From NCBI GenBank assembly GCA_020171895.1, contig JAIVAN010000003.1:558001-622000 (forward strand): 64,000 nucleotides of DNA, read 5' to 3'. This stretch comes from Bacillus timonensis. GTDB lineage: Bacteria > Bacillota > Bacilli > Bacillales > Bacillaceae_L. Of this stretch, positions 36,031 to 44,877 are shown one piece after another. The stretch's first letter is position 1. Each line of letters begins with the position of its first letter. Under the pieces are notes generated by a model. It saw nothing but the letters and a program-made list of their open reading frames with translations, was not told the DNA's origin and ran no database searches. A program made the translations under genes and the position numbers.

Positions 36031-37209
36031 TTATAGAAACAAGTATCCAAAAACAATTGCTAACAAGACTACTACCCATGGTGGAACTTTCCAATGAACT
36101 AAAAGTGTGAACATAGTAATTGCAAAGATAAAATCTATCGGTGTATGGATTGTACTAGTCCATACGGGATTATATAATGCTGCAACTAGTAACCCAACTA
36201 CAGCCGCATTTACAGCCATTAATGCTGATTGTATTTTTGGCTGTGTTCTTAAAGCATTCCAAAATGGTAATGCCGCAATAACTAAGAAAAACGATGGTAG
36301 AAATATACCTACAGTAGCTACTAGAGCCCCTAGCCATCCATTACTTGCAGCCCCAATATAGCTACTAAACGTAAATAATGGACCAGGAACAGCCTGAGTT
36401 GCACCATAACCTGCAAGAAAGCTTTCCGAGCTAATCCATCCATTAGGGACTACTTCTTTTTCTAACAATGGTAAAACGACATGACCTCCTCCGAAAACCA
36501 TTGACCCAACACGGTAAAACGTATCAAATATCGAGAATAATTGCATGTTTATCATCGGGCTTAAAATTGGAAGTACTAATAACAACACGCCAAAAATGAT
36601 GATAGAAAATACTCCTATTTTTTTTGAAATAGTAATATGTATATCTTCTACCTTTGGTATATTCACTTTTTTGAAAATCAAAATTCCAACTATTGCTGAC
36701 AGCAAAATAATCAGTAATTGACTAGACATAGTAGGCATGATTAATGTAAGAATACAAGCCAAAATGGCAATTGTGATTCTTTCTCGGTCTGGTGTTAACG
36801 TTTTCCCCATTCCTAAAATCGCTTGAGCAATAACTGCTACCGCTACAATTTTTAAAGCATGAAGCCAACCACTATCAAATATACCAGTTCCGCTAATTAA
36901 TATCGCAAAGATAGATAACAGTAAAACAGACGGAAGAGTGAAGCCTAGCCAAGAAATAATTCCTCCTAGAATCCCCCCTCTAATAGTTCCTATTGCGATA
37001 CCTACTTGACTACTCGCAGGACCTGGAAGGAGTTGGCATAGAGCAATTAGATCTGCGTAAGCTTTTTCGTCTAACCATTTCCTTTTGACTACGTATTCTT
37101 GACGAAAATAACTTAGATGTGCTGCTGGTCCACCGAAAGAAGTTAAACCTAACTTCAGTGAGGCAGACAAAATTGATAAAAGTGTTTGAAACGTAGATTT
37201 TTTTTCCAT
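36031..37209 (-). CDS. chrA: Chromate transporter ChrA
   Basis: 392 aa, two-domain (long-chain) CHR family protein with about ten helices. N-half motif LGLTSFGGPAAHLSYF and LIALCQLLPGPASSQVGIAIG; C-half counterpart VGSMVFGGGHVVLPLLE and GYGATQAVPGPLFTFSSYIG. CHR proteins export chromate with H+; in low-chromate soils another anion may be the natural substrate. ATG at 37209 after TTGGAGAG is preferred over TTG 37221. Ends next to the class 2 repeat. Confidence 0.88.
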   Translation of the reverse strand: MEKKSTFQTLLSILSASLKLGLTSFGGPAAHLSYFRQEYVVKRKWLDEKAYADLIALCQLLPGPASSQVGIAIGTIRGGILGGIISWLGFTLPSVLLLSIFAILISGTGIFDSGWLHALKIVAVAVIAQAILGMGKTLTPDRERITIAILACILTLIMPTMSSQLLIILLSAIVGILIFKKVNIPKVEDIHITISKKIGVFSIIIFGVLLLVLPILSPMINMQLFSIFDTFYRVGSMVFGGGHVVLPLLEKEVVPNGWISSESFLAGYGATQAVPGPLFTFSSYIGAASNGWLGALVATVGIFLPSFFLVIAALPFWNALRTQPKIQSALMAVNAAVVGLLVAALYNPVWTSTIHTPIDFIFAITMFTLLVHWKVPPWVVVLLAIVFGYLFL

Positions 37210-37232
37210 TTTTCTCTCCAATTACATAAGTA

Positions 37233-37820
37233 TTAATAAACGCGTTCATGCTCCTTATCGATCGTTATTGCTGTGGTAGTAAAACCAATGACTGTTACTG
37301 CAATAATAGAGTATACAAGAGATTCAGTTCCTACCGTCTTACTACCTAACAATAGCACAAAACCGTCAATGATGAAAATAATGATTCCTACATTATAATT
37401 TGTTACTTTTGATATAAATTGAGCTAATAAGTCTGTACCACCAGTACTCGAACCGACCCTTAACATTAGCCCAATTCCAAGCCCAACTAATATACCACCA
37501 ACAATAGACCCAGATAAGATTGGCATAGTAAACACAAGACTATTTTCTCTAAAAGGTGCTAAAATATCAATAAAAAAGGACGATATTAATAAACCATGTA
37601 AACTGCTATAAAAATAGTTTCTAAAATAAAACCATGCGATGATATATATTGGAATACTTAGAGCTATTATTGTTAAACCAGCCTTAATTCCCCATAAATA
37701 TTTAACAATCAAACCAATCCCTATCATCCCACCATCTAATAGATGGTACGGCACTAAAAAACCATTAATTCCAATTCCTAATAATATACTACCAAATAAT
37801 ATTGCTAACGGTTTTTTCAT
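37233..37820 (-). CDS. YitT family membrane protein
   Basis: 195 aa, about five helices. Pattern GIGINGFLVPYHLLDGG near the N-terminus and SSTGGTDLLAQFISK match the YitT core; the C-terminal DUF2179 domain of longer members is absent. ATG at 37820 with GAGGTGATATAT. 23 nt upstream of chrA on the same strand, so probably an operon. Function unknown. A paralogue is at 52477. Confidence 0.8.
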   Translation of the reverse strand: MKKPLAILFGSILLGIGINGFLVPYHLLDGGMIGIGLIVKYLWGIKAGLTIIALSIPIYIIAWFYFRNYFYSSLHGLLISSFFIDILAPFRENSLVFTMPILSGSIVGGILVGLGIGLMLRVGSSTGGTDLLAQFISKVTNYNVGIIIFIIDGFVLLLGSKTVGTESLVYSIIAVTVIGFTTTAITIDKEHERVY

Positions 37821-37900
37821 ATATATCACCTCAAAATAGACAAGTCTTTAGATATATATGTTTTTAAATTAGATTGTTTCCACTATTCAAAGGACAAGAA

Positions 37901-37929
37901 AAGACTTTTACCAATTTAGTAAAAGTCTT
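37901..37929 (-). terminator. Terminator of the CNNM/CorC gene
   Basis: AAGACTTTTAC / GTAAAAGTCTT around a 7-nt loop, overlapping the last codon. Confidence 0.8.
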
Positions 37930-39227
37930 CACTCTGCTTTGCTCTTAAATTCTATCCTTCTAATGTTTTGACCTTGCATGTTGATAACGGTTATCTCATA
38001 GCATTCATAGGTGATTGTATCCCCTTGTTTAATATTTAAGTGATTTGTTAAGAGCCAACCTCCTATTGTATCAACTTCCTCTTCTTCAATATCCAAATTA
38101 AACCATTCATTAACTTCCTTAATTAATACTTTCCCATCTAGGATAGATGTCGTATCACTTACTTTTTGAAAACGAGGAACCTCATCTGTGTCAAATTCAT
38201 CCCTTATCTCACCTACTATTTCTTCTAAAATGTCCTCAACAGTAACTAATCCAGACGTACCACCATACTCATCGACTAGAATTGCTAATTGGCTTCTTTC
38301 CTTTTGCATCTTTTTTAACAAAAGTTGAACTGGGATTGATTCAATCACTTGTATAACTGGTCGTATATAATTCTTAAGTGAAAGATCTTCCTTTTTTATA
38401 TCAACAATTAAGTCAGTAAATATCTCCTTAGAATTTAATAAGCCTAAAATAATATCTTTATCACCATCAATGACAGGGTATCTTGTGAACTTTTCTTGCT
38501 TTATCGTTGCTAAATTTTCATTAATGGTTTTATTAATATCAAGAGAAACAATCTCATTTCTTGGTACCATCACTTCTTTTGCAACAAGATTATCAAACGT
38601 AAAGATTTTATTTACATATTTAAATTCATCCTTATTTATTTCACCGCTCTTAAAACTGTCTGAAAGGATGATCCTCAATTCCTCTTCTGTATGTGCTAGT
38701 TCATTCTCAGAAGCTGGTTTTAATCCTATTAGTCTAAGGATAAATCTTGCGGAATGATTTAAACCCCATATAAAAGGAAAAAGAATTCGATAAAAGAGGA
38801 TGATCGGCTTTGAAAACAAAAGAGTAACTACTTCAGCCTTTTGAATTGCAATTGTTTTCGGAGCCAGTTCACCTACAACAACATGTAAGAATGTAATAAG
38901 CACAAAAGCAACAATAAAGGATGTGATCTTAATAACAGCACTAGGTAATCCGATTACTTCAAAAAGAGGATGCAATAAGTGCTCTACTGTCGGCTCTCCT
39001 AACCATCCTAGTCCTAACGCTGTAATCGTAATGCCTAACTGACAAGCTGATAGATATTCATCTAAATTAGTGACCACCTTTTGTGCACTTTTAGCATTTT
39101 TATTCCCCTCATTTACTAGTTGGTCAATTCGAGAAGGTCTAATCTTTACAATGGCAAATTCAGTTGCAACAAAAAATCCAGTGAGAGCAATTAAGAATAC
39201 GACTAACAAGATGTTAATAATCTCCAT
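37929..39227 (-). CDS. CNNM/CorC family (hemolysin-like) ion transporter
   Basis: 432 aa. N-terminal DUF21/CNNM domain with 3-4 helices (about 1-190; EYLSACQLGITITALGLGW and LPSAVIKI), two CBS domains (about 205-335; VPRNEIVSL, GGTSGLVTVEDILEEIVGEI) and a C-terminal CorC_HlyC domain (340-430). Related to Bacillus YhdP/YrkA/YugS; family members act in Mg2+ efflux. The 5' region is unusual (see 39228-39366): the GGGGGGTGG ribosome site is 33 nt upstream of ATG and a 7-bp hairpin lies between. Confidence 0.87.
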   Translation of the reverse strand: MEIINILLVVFLIALTGFFVATEFAIVKIRPSRIDQLVNEGNKNAKSAQKVVTNLDEYLSACQLGITITALGLGWLGEPTVEHLLHPLFEVIGLPSAVIKITSFIVAFVLITFLHVVVGELAPKTIAIQKAEVVTLLFSKPIILFYRILFPFIWGLNHSARFILRLIGLKPASENELAHTEEELRIILSDSFKSGEINKDEFKYVNKIFTFDNLVAKEVMVPRNEIVSLDINKTINENLATIKQEKFTRYPVIDGDKDIILGLLNSKEIFTDLIVDIKKEDLSLKNYIRPVIQVIESIPVQLLLKKMQKERSQLAILVDEYGGTSGLVTVEDILEEIVGEIRDEFDTDEVPRFQKVSDTTSILDGKVLIKEVNEWFNLDIEEEEVDTIGGWLLTNHLNIKQGDTITYECYEITVINMQGQNIRRIEFKSKAE

Positions 39228-39366
39228 ATTTCTGTACTATAAGAAAGTACAGTCCACCCCCCTATTAATGGTCCGTTACTTTATTATTACCACCAATAGA
39301 GCGAATTACTTATTAAGATTCATCCTTAAAGATTGTGTAAGAAATATTTTTACCACGGACAATTAA
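39228..39366 (-). promoter_or_regulatory. Structured 5' leader of the CNNM/CorC gene
   Basis: Minus-strand order: arm TTAATTGTCCGT (39366-39355), about 78 nt, arm ACGGACCATTAA (39276-39265; one mismatch), ribosome site AGGGGGGTGG, hairpin CTGTACT/AGTACAG (39252-39232), then AAAT and the ATG at 39227. Folding the hairpin brings the ribosome site to about 5 nt from ATG. No known riboswitch class was recognised. Whether the long arms act in RNA or as a DNA operator is undecided. Confidence 0.5.
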
Positions 39367-39380
39367 AGGCAGTAAAAAAA

Positions 39381-39406
39381 GTGTCCCTAAGTTTCCATAG
39401 AGACAC
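39381..39406 (-). terminator. Terminator of the gene at 39414
   Basis: GTGTCCCTA / TAGAGACAC (one mismatch) around an 8-nt loop, with AAAAAAA on the left. Confidence 0.75.
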
Positions 39407-39413
39407 CATTCAT

Positions 39414-39962
39414 TTATAATAGCAATGAAATTGGTTCAATCAATAATTTGTCACCAACTATCGTTCTTTCACCTGTTGTTGTAATTAAAGTACATTTGTT
39501 AATACAAAACTCATCTTTTATGGACTGTTTCAATTCATAACTAATTAAAATACCAGAATCTATTTTGGCTTTTAATGCATTTAAAACGAGGACATTTACA
39601 CCCTCCATTGATTTAATTTTTGCCTTTTCAATGAAAAAGCTCCATTTTTTCCAGTTCGTTACAATATAGGCTGACTCACCGTTTTCTAAATAACCTAAAC
39701 GGCACATTGAGTCGTCTATTTTTCCATCTATTAATTCACTTATACTACATATCACTTTGTGGATTTGTTCATATTCTTCAAAATTTAAAGATTCTTGAAA
39801 CTGGAATAATAATTCATTTTTCATTTTATTAGAAAGTATCGTGCATAACTCTTTTTGATTATTTGTATGAAAAATAAAGCGATTTCCTATTTGCATCAAT
39901 CCTAAGTCGATTAACTGGTCATCAATATCAGCTTTATTATGCTTCACGATCGTAGTAAACAT
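39414..39962 (-). CDS. Hypothetical protein
   Basis: 182 aa, not recognised, soluble. ATG at 39962 with GAGAGGTTCTGTA is preferred over the longer frame to 39977. No signal peptide; mixed alpha/beta composition, with Cys in ELCTIL, CSISEL, MCRLG and FCINKC. Own terminator. Confidence 0.65.
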   Translation of the reverse strand: MFTTIVKHNKADIDDQLIDLGLMQIGNRFIFHTNNQKELCTILSNKMKNELLFQFQESLNFEEYEQIHKVICSISELIDGKIDDSMCRLGYLENGESAYIVTNWKKWSFFIEKAKIKSMEGVNVLVLNALKAKIDSGILISYELKQSIKDEFCINKCTLITTTGERTIVGDKLLIEPISLLL

Positions 39963-40071
39963 TACAGAACCTCTCACATTCTAATTCGATTTAGATAAGC
40001 CATATTTATTTTATAGACGCATTATTATTTAAATTAGAGAACGTTTTTTAGTTATCATTTTACTAGATCCT

Positions 40072-40281
40072 TTAGCTCTTAGATTCCGAGCGTCTGTATT
40101 CTATATTCTTCCAAAATAAATATGCAATGAACGTTATAATCGATAAAATAATGCCAACTATTGTATTTCTAAAAACAGTATCGTATTCTAACCCAAAGTA
40201 AGATTCTACCGTTAATTGAAGGTTGATAACATTGGCAGCTAGACATATGAAAATGATGATCCAACATACCTTTTTACCCAT
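40072..40281 (-). CDS. Small two-helix membrane protein of the respiratory operon
   Basis: 69 aa with two helices (about 4-20 and 39-58) and a short outer loop. Its ATG overlaps the last 8 nt of the Rieske gene, so it is translationally coupled. Probably a small subunit or assembly factor of the Mo-enzyme complex; no family recognised. Confidence 0.65.
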   Translation of the reverse strand: MGKKVCWIIIFICLAANVINLQLTVESYFGLEYDTVFRNTIVGIILSIITFIAYLFWKNIEYRRSESKS

Positions 40282-40798
40282 GTCGTATCTTCCTTCCTAC
40301 TGCATAAATAACATCATTGATTATTTCTAACTCAATCATCGGTAATTCCCTTTGTGGCGGTCCAGCAATAGGCTTTCCATTGTTGACATTGAAAAAGCCT
40401 CGATGACATGGACATAGTAGGACATCTTCTTCCTTTTCATAAAAGACTGGACATTGTAAATGCGTGCATTTATTGTTATAAGCCTTTAACACCCCATCTT
40501 TTGTGTGAACAAGGAGAGCAGGTTCTTCTTCTGGATAAGTGAAATTTTTTGACTCTCCTTTTGGGACTTCACTTATTTTAGCAATTTCTATTCTTTCCAT
40601 TTCTTCTTCACTATTTATCATCGCCTTTATTGAAAACGGTAAAGTCGCTAATCCTAGTGTCACCGATGCTCCAACAGCAGTCTTTAAAAAAGAACGCCTA
40701 TTATACGTAAGGTCTTCTTTACGGTTTAGGTTATCTACCAGATTCATCATATCGTTTTTTTGATCTTCGTTTCGGCCTTTTCCTTTTATATCCTTCAT
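40274..40798 (-). CDS. Rieske [2Fe-2S] protein with Tat-type anchor
   Basis: 174 aa. Twin-arginine segment NRRSFLK (Arg34-Arg35) followed by one hydrophobic helix (about 39-58), preceded by an unusually long charged N-terminus. Rieske ligands in CTHLQC and CPCHRG (2 Cys + 2 His), with GPPQRELP at the conserved proline loop. The Tat anchor predicts that the cluster faces outside the membrane. Placed downstream of a molybdoenzyme and four-cluster ferredoxin, so probably part of the same electron chain. Confidence 0.88.
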   Translation of the reverse strand: MKDIKGKGRNEDQKNDMMNLVDNLNRKEDLTYNRRSFLKTAVGASVTLGLATLPFSIKAMINSEEEMERIEIAKISEVPKGESKNFTYPEEEPALLVHTKDGVLKAYNNKCTHLQCPVFYEKEEDVLLCPCHRGFFNVNNGKPIAGPPQRELPMIELEIINDVIYAVGRKIRHG

Positions 40799-40838
40799 GT
40801 CTTATTGCCTCCTAATTCACTAGGAATTTTTTGGTTAG

Positions 40839-41381
40839 TTAATCTGAATAGACTCCAAAAAATTCCGGAACATATTTCCATTTATCTCCTTCTTGTGGTT
40901 TCTTCCCTTCAATTAGATTCATTTGCGTTCTTCTTCGTCTTAAACTCTGCATTTCTTCAAAATCGATGAATCGAATGGCATCGCTTGGACATACAGAAGC
41001 ACACATTGGGGCTATATCATCTTTAGATCTGTCATAACACATATCGCATTTATACATTTTGTTCTCTTCGAAATCGAACTTAGGTATGCCAAATGGACAG
41101 CCAAATGTACAGTTTCTACAGCCAATACATTTCTCTTCCATTGCTGAAAGAACGACGCCTTCTTCTGTAATTTGAATAGCATTTGCTGGACAGACTCTAG
41201 CACAAGCCGGATCTTTACATTGCATACATAGCATTGGGAATGTTTGTCGACTTTCCATGAAATCTACATACTCTACATAGTTTCTCTCTTTTGCATCGTG
41301 GTCACCACATTCTCGACAAGCTGCTTGGCATGATCTACATCCGATACACCTTTCAAATTCTAAATACATAATTTTATTCAT
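40839..41381 (-). CDS. Four-[4Fe-4S] ferredoxin subunit (NrfC/HycB-like)
   Basis: 180 aa. Four cysteine clusters: CIGCRSCQAAC, CMQCKDPACARVCP, CIGCRNCTFGCPFG and CDMCYDRSKDD...CASVCP, the usual electron-transfer subunit of DMSO-reductase-type enzymes. No signal peptide, so cytoplasmic. ATG at 41381 is 9 nt after AAGGAG; the ATG at 41390 abuts that site. Lies 13 nt after the catalytic gene. Confidence 0.9.
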   Translation of the reverse strand: MNKIMYLEFERCIGCRSCQAACRECGDHDAKERNYVEYVDFMESRQTFPMLCMQCKDPACARVCPANAIQITEEGVVLSAMEEKCIGCRNCTFGCPFGIPKFDFEENKMYKCDMCYDRSKDDIAPMCASVCPSDAIRFIDFEEMQSLRRRRTQMNLIEGKKPQEGDKWKYVPEFFGVYSD

Positions 41382-41394
41382 ATCATTCATCTCC

Positions 41395-43527
41395 TTAATC
41401 GTTGTAGACCTTCTCTAACTTTACTGCACAAACTTTAAATTCAGGCATTCTCGAAGTTGGGTCCAAGCAAGGATTAGTTAGCTTATTCACTGATAATTCC
41501 TTTCCCCAATGATAAGGAACAAATACTGTGTCTTTTCTAATTGCCTTTGTAACTCTTACCTTTACAACCATCTCTGAGCGTTTAGTTGTTAATTTTACTG
41601 AATCACCATCTCTAAGATTATATTGACTAGCTAGTTCTGGATGCATTTCAGCAAAAGGCTCAGGGCATTGTTGCATTAGGAAGTCAATTCTTCTAGTTTG
41701 GTTTCCAGATAAATAATGAAACACAACACGACCTGTTGTTAATATGTGAGGAAATTGTTCCGTTGGGTACTCACCTGCTTCTTTCCAATCAATAACGGCA
41801 AGGTTCGCTTTACCATCAGGTGTTCCGAATTTATCTTTAAACATTGTCGGAGTTCCGGGATGATCCTCTGATGGGCATGGCCAAAACACACCATCTTCCT
41901 TATCAATTCGGTCCCACGTAATTCCTGAATAATCAGCCTTTCCACCCTTTGTAGCTAAGCGAAACTCTTCAAATATTTGCAATGGATTTTCATATTGAAA
42001 ATGCTTACCCTTCCCCATTCTGATTGCAATGTCACGCATAATCTCCCAGTCAGTCTTTGACTCACCTAAAGGTTCTCTTACCTTTCGAATTCTAATAACT
42101 CTTCCTTCTAAATTCGTCGTAGTCCCCTCATCTTCTGCCCAAGATGTTGCCGGTAAAACAACATCTGCAAATTCAGCAGTCTCAGAAAGGAAGAAATCAC
42201 TAACCACTAGGAAATCCAGCTTCTCAAATCCTTTCCATATATATTCTGAATTTGGTGCGGATACGGCTGGATTACTACAAATCACATGCATAGCACGAAT
42301 ATTTCCAACTTGAATTTCATCAAACATCTCATATGCTGAAACCCCAGGTTTAGGCATTTCTTCAGGTTTTATGCCCCAAATATCAGAAATATATTTCACA
42401 GCTTCAGGATCTGTAATCTTTCTATATCCTGGTAAAAGATCTGATTTTTGACCATGCTCACGCCCACCTTGGCCATTCCCTTGTCCTGTGAAAGTTGCAA
42501 CACCAGAAGCAAATTTGCCAACTTGCCCTCTTAATAAGGCCATTGACGTATATAGTGCAACATTATCAACACCCTTAGATTGTTGTTCTACCCCTCTAGC
42601 AAACATGACAACTGAACGTGGCGACATACCGAATATATGTGCCGCTTTAATTATTTTCTCGACAGAAACTCCTGTTATTTCTGAAGTAAGGTTGGGTGTC
42701 CATTTCTTAACACTTTCTTTTAATTCCTCAAAATTGTTACATCGTTCTCCAACGTATTCTACATCCACATAACCTTCTGCAATCAAAATGTGCATGATTC
42801 CGTTTGCTAAAGCTGAATCTGTCCCAGGCTTTAGATCTAAATGTACATCGGCAACTCTAGCTGTAGGAGTTTCCCTTGGATCAGCAACAATTAATTTAGC
42901 TCCTTTGTCCTTTGCTCTCCAAAACCACTGTATACTCGTTGGATGACATTCTGCTGTATTCGATCCAGCAATAAAAAAGCAATCACTATGTTCCAATTCA
43001 GTCCATGGTAGAGTTGATCCTCTATCTATTCCAAAGGTCTTTAAGAAACCTCCTGCCGCTGAACTCATGCAAAATCTGCCATTATAATCTATAAATCTTG
43101 TACCAAGGGCGACACGTGCATATTTACCAACTAAGTAACACTTTTCATTCGTCATTGAAACTCCACCAAATACGGCTACAGTATCTTTACCATATTCACG
43201 TTGCAATTCTTTAAAGTTTCTTTCAATTAAATCGAGTGCTTCTTCCCAGGATGACTCAACAAATTTTCCGTTCTTTTTAATTAGCGGCTTTAAAATCCGA
43301 TCCTTATGTTCAACTGTTTGGTATGCAGTTACCCCTTTTGGACACATTTTACCCATTGTAACTGGCCAATCATAACGAGGTTCAACCCCTTTAACCTCAC
43401 CCGTTTTTTCACTCACTCGAATATGCATACCACATTGCATCCCACAGTAGCAGCAATGAGTAGTAATTAATTTTTCTCCTGGTTTATGAAGATTTTTAAC
43501 GCCTTCCTTGCTAACGAATTGATTCAT
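41395..43527 (-). CDS. Molybdopterin oxidoreductase, Nas/Nap-type catalytic subunit
   Basis: 710 aa, bis-MGD enzyme of the DMSO reductase family. N-terminal [4Fe-4S] motif CCYCGMQCGMHI...MCPKG; the Mo-ligand region reads YNGRFCMSSA, so a cysteine ligand as in NasC/NarB/NapA and formate dehydrogenases; GQGNGQGGREHGQKSDLLPGY and the C-terminal GNQTRR and HWGKE are typical of assimilatory nitrate reductases. No Tat signal, so cytoplasmic. Substrate most likely nitrate, but the FNR box and partner subunits point to a respiratory role; formate or another oxyanion is possible. Confidence 0.87.
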   Translation of the reverse strand: MNQFVSKEGVKNLHKPGEKLITTHCCYCGMQCGMHIRVSEKTGEVKGVEPRYDWPVTMGKMCPKGVTAYQTVEHKDRILKPLIKKNGKFVESSWEEALDLIERNFKELQREYGKDTVAVFGGVSMTNEKCYLVGKYARVALGTRFIDYNGRFCMSSAAGGFLKTFGIDRGSTLPWTELEHSDCFFIAGSNTAECHPTSIQWFWRAKDKGAKLIVADPRETPTARVADVHLDLKPGTDSALANGIMHILIAEGYVDVEYVGERCNNFEELKESVKKWTPNLTSEITGVSVEKIIKAAHIFGMSPRSVVMFARGVEQQSKGVDNVALYTSMALLRGQVGKFASGVATFTGQGNGQGGREHGQKSDLLPGYRKITDPEAVKYISDIWGIKPEEMPKPGVSAYEMFDEIQVGNIRAMHVICSNPAVSAPNSEYIWKGFEKLDFLVVSDFFLSETAEFADVVLPATSWAEDEGTTTNLEGRVIRIRKVREPLGESKTDWEIMRDIAIRMGKGKHFQYENPLQIFEEFRLATKGGKADYSGITWDRIDKEDGVFWPCPSEDHPGTPTMFKDKFGTPDGKANLAVIDWKEAGEYPTEQFPHILTTGRVVFHYLSGNQTRRIDFLMQQCPEPFAEMHPELASQYNLRDGDSVKLTTKRSEMVVKVRVTKAIRKDTVFVPYHWGKELSVNKLTNPCLDPTSRMPEFKVCAVKLEKVYND

Positions 43528-43559
43528 AAAATCCTCTCCTATCTAACTATCTATTTGTT

Positions 43560-44705
43560 CTATTCCTGTTTTTCATTTGAATCTATGTTGTAGAATTCTT
43601 CACTTCTTTTTCTGCCAAAACCTGATAAATGAATGTCATTCATCGTTCGAATTGGAGCATATGGATCCCCAACTGCTGATTCTTTGTTTAATTGTTTAAG
43701 AACACGGATTCTCCTTCTACAAGATGGGCAATAATCAGCTAAATACGTTCCATCAGACATCTTTAAATCAAATTTTTGAATAGCTAAAATGTCCTTTACA
43801 TCAGAGATCTGGTCATCATTACTATATTTAGTACTACACTTTAAACAAGCTCTCGTATCTATCCTAACTTCTTCCTGATAATTCATTGGTACAGCAGTTG
43901 CTAACGGACGAATCGGAAGATGAAACAACTTTCCAAATGGAAAGTAAATTAACAAAATGACGACTGAAATTTGATGTATTAAAGTCATGTAATGGTGCAT
44001 CCACCCGTCTAAAAATGTATATGAGACAGTTAGTACTAAACCTGTTAATGTGACTGTTAGTAACAGATATAATGGGAACAAATCAAATTCAGCTCGTTGG
44101 GTTATTTTCACATCTTGATTAGTAACCCGACGGTATAAAGCCATGCATACCCCAATCATGACCATAATTGCTGTAATGTTTAAGCCATTGTATATTATTT
44201 CCGCCACTAACCCGTGCGCTGCCATCTTTACAGTTGGAACATTAAACACAATGATTTGGTAGGTTTCAGGATCAATTAGATCAAACCTCATCCATCCAAA
44301 CGTGAGTCCAAATGTTATAGCAAAGGACCCGATACATCCCCAAGCAATTAAGAAGTGTTGTACCCCTCGATAAATTCCCCTCTTAAAAATGAATTTCTGC
44401 AAAAAGATATTTTCAAAAGCAGTTACAATAATTGCCTTTACATTTCTATTTGCTTTCTTTTTTATTTTCATATTTTTAAAACTTCTTTTAATGACCTGAT
44501 GTGTAGCAGGTCGAATTAACCATGCACAGAAACGTATTGTTAATCCAATTGCAAAAATAAATGAAGAAAGCATATATCCTAATAACGCCATATCAATATC
44601 AGTAAAGTTATCAGTCGCTATCCACATTGATAAAAAAAGCATTGTCGTTACTAAAAAGGCGTACATACTTGTTTTTGAATAAAATGACTTCTCGATATTT
44701 ATCAT
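43560..44705 (-). CDS. NarI-like membrane cytochrome b subunit with C-terminal Cys pairs
   Basis: 381 aa. About six helices (residues 12-270) with His residues positioned for haem b (GVQHFLIAWG, KMAAHGLVAE, WMHHYMTLIHQ, GKLFHLPIRP), then a cytoplasmic tail with CLKC and CPSC, reminiscent of NarI/DsrM/HdrE quinol-oxidising subunits. First gene of the operon; likely exchanges electrons with menaquinone. ATG at 44705 after AGGGGTGG. No experimentally described family recognised. Confidence 0.75.
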   Translation of the reverse strand: MINIEKSFYSKTSMYAFLVTTMLFLSMWIATDNFTDIDMALLGYMLSSFIFAIGLTIRFCAWLIRPATHQVIKRSFKNMKIKKKANRNVKAIIVTAFENIFLQKFIFKRGIYRGVQHFLIAWGCIGSFAITFGLTFGWMRFDLIDPETYQIIVFNVPTVKMAAHGLVAEIIYNGLNITAIMVMIGVCMALYRRVTNQDVKITQRAEFDLFPLYLLLTVTLTGLVLTVSYTFLDGWMHHYMTLIHQISVVILLIYFPFGKLFHLPIRPLATAVPMNYQEEVRIDTRACLKCSTKYSNDDQISDVKDILAIQKFDLKMSDGTYLADYCPSCRRRIRVLKQLNKESAVGDPYAPIRTMNDIHLSGFGRKRSEEFYNIDSNEKQE

Positions 44706-44763
44706 GTTTTTCCACCCCTATTACTTTCAAGTTTCCATCATATTAGTGTTGTTATATGGTAAT

Positions 44764-44806
44764 ATTGTAATAGAGCAAAAACATCGTTACTGTGAACTAA
44801 ATCACA
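44764..44806 (-). promoter_or_regulatory. FNR-dependent class II promoter of the molybdoenzyme operon
   Basis: TGTGAACTAAATCACA (44791-44806) is a perfect FNR site (TGTGA-N6-TCACA). On the minus strand the -10 hexamer TACAAT is at 44769-44764. The distance between the two centres is exactly 32 bp, which places the FNR site at -41.5, the class II activation position. Predicted transcription start near 44757. Confidence 0.82.
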
Positions 44807-44813
44807 CGGAAGT

Positions 44814-44842
44814 TTGACAATTTTGTGACGACATAATAAATT
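44814..44842 (+). promoter_or_regulatory. Probable fnr promoter
   Basis: TTGACA (44814-44819), 17-nt spacer, TAAATT (44837-44842). The FNR box would lie near -50, so autoregulation is possible. Confidence 0.5.
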
Positions 44843-44877
44843 CACGACCATGTTTTTTTATAGGAGTGGGTAAAAGG

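Noticed and set aside
35856-36056. Open frame of 66 codons on the minus strand
   Set aside because: It lies inside the class 2 structured repeat; the frame is a by-product of the palindromic GC-rich core.
39240-39263. T-box-like GGGTGGAC before the CNNM/CorC gene
   Set aside because: Lacks the ACCGCG part, specifier stem and terminator; the target is not an aminoacyl or amino-acid gene.
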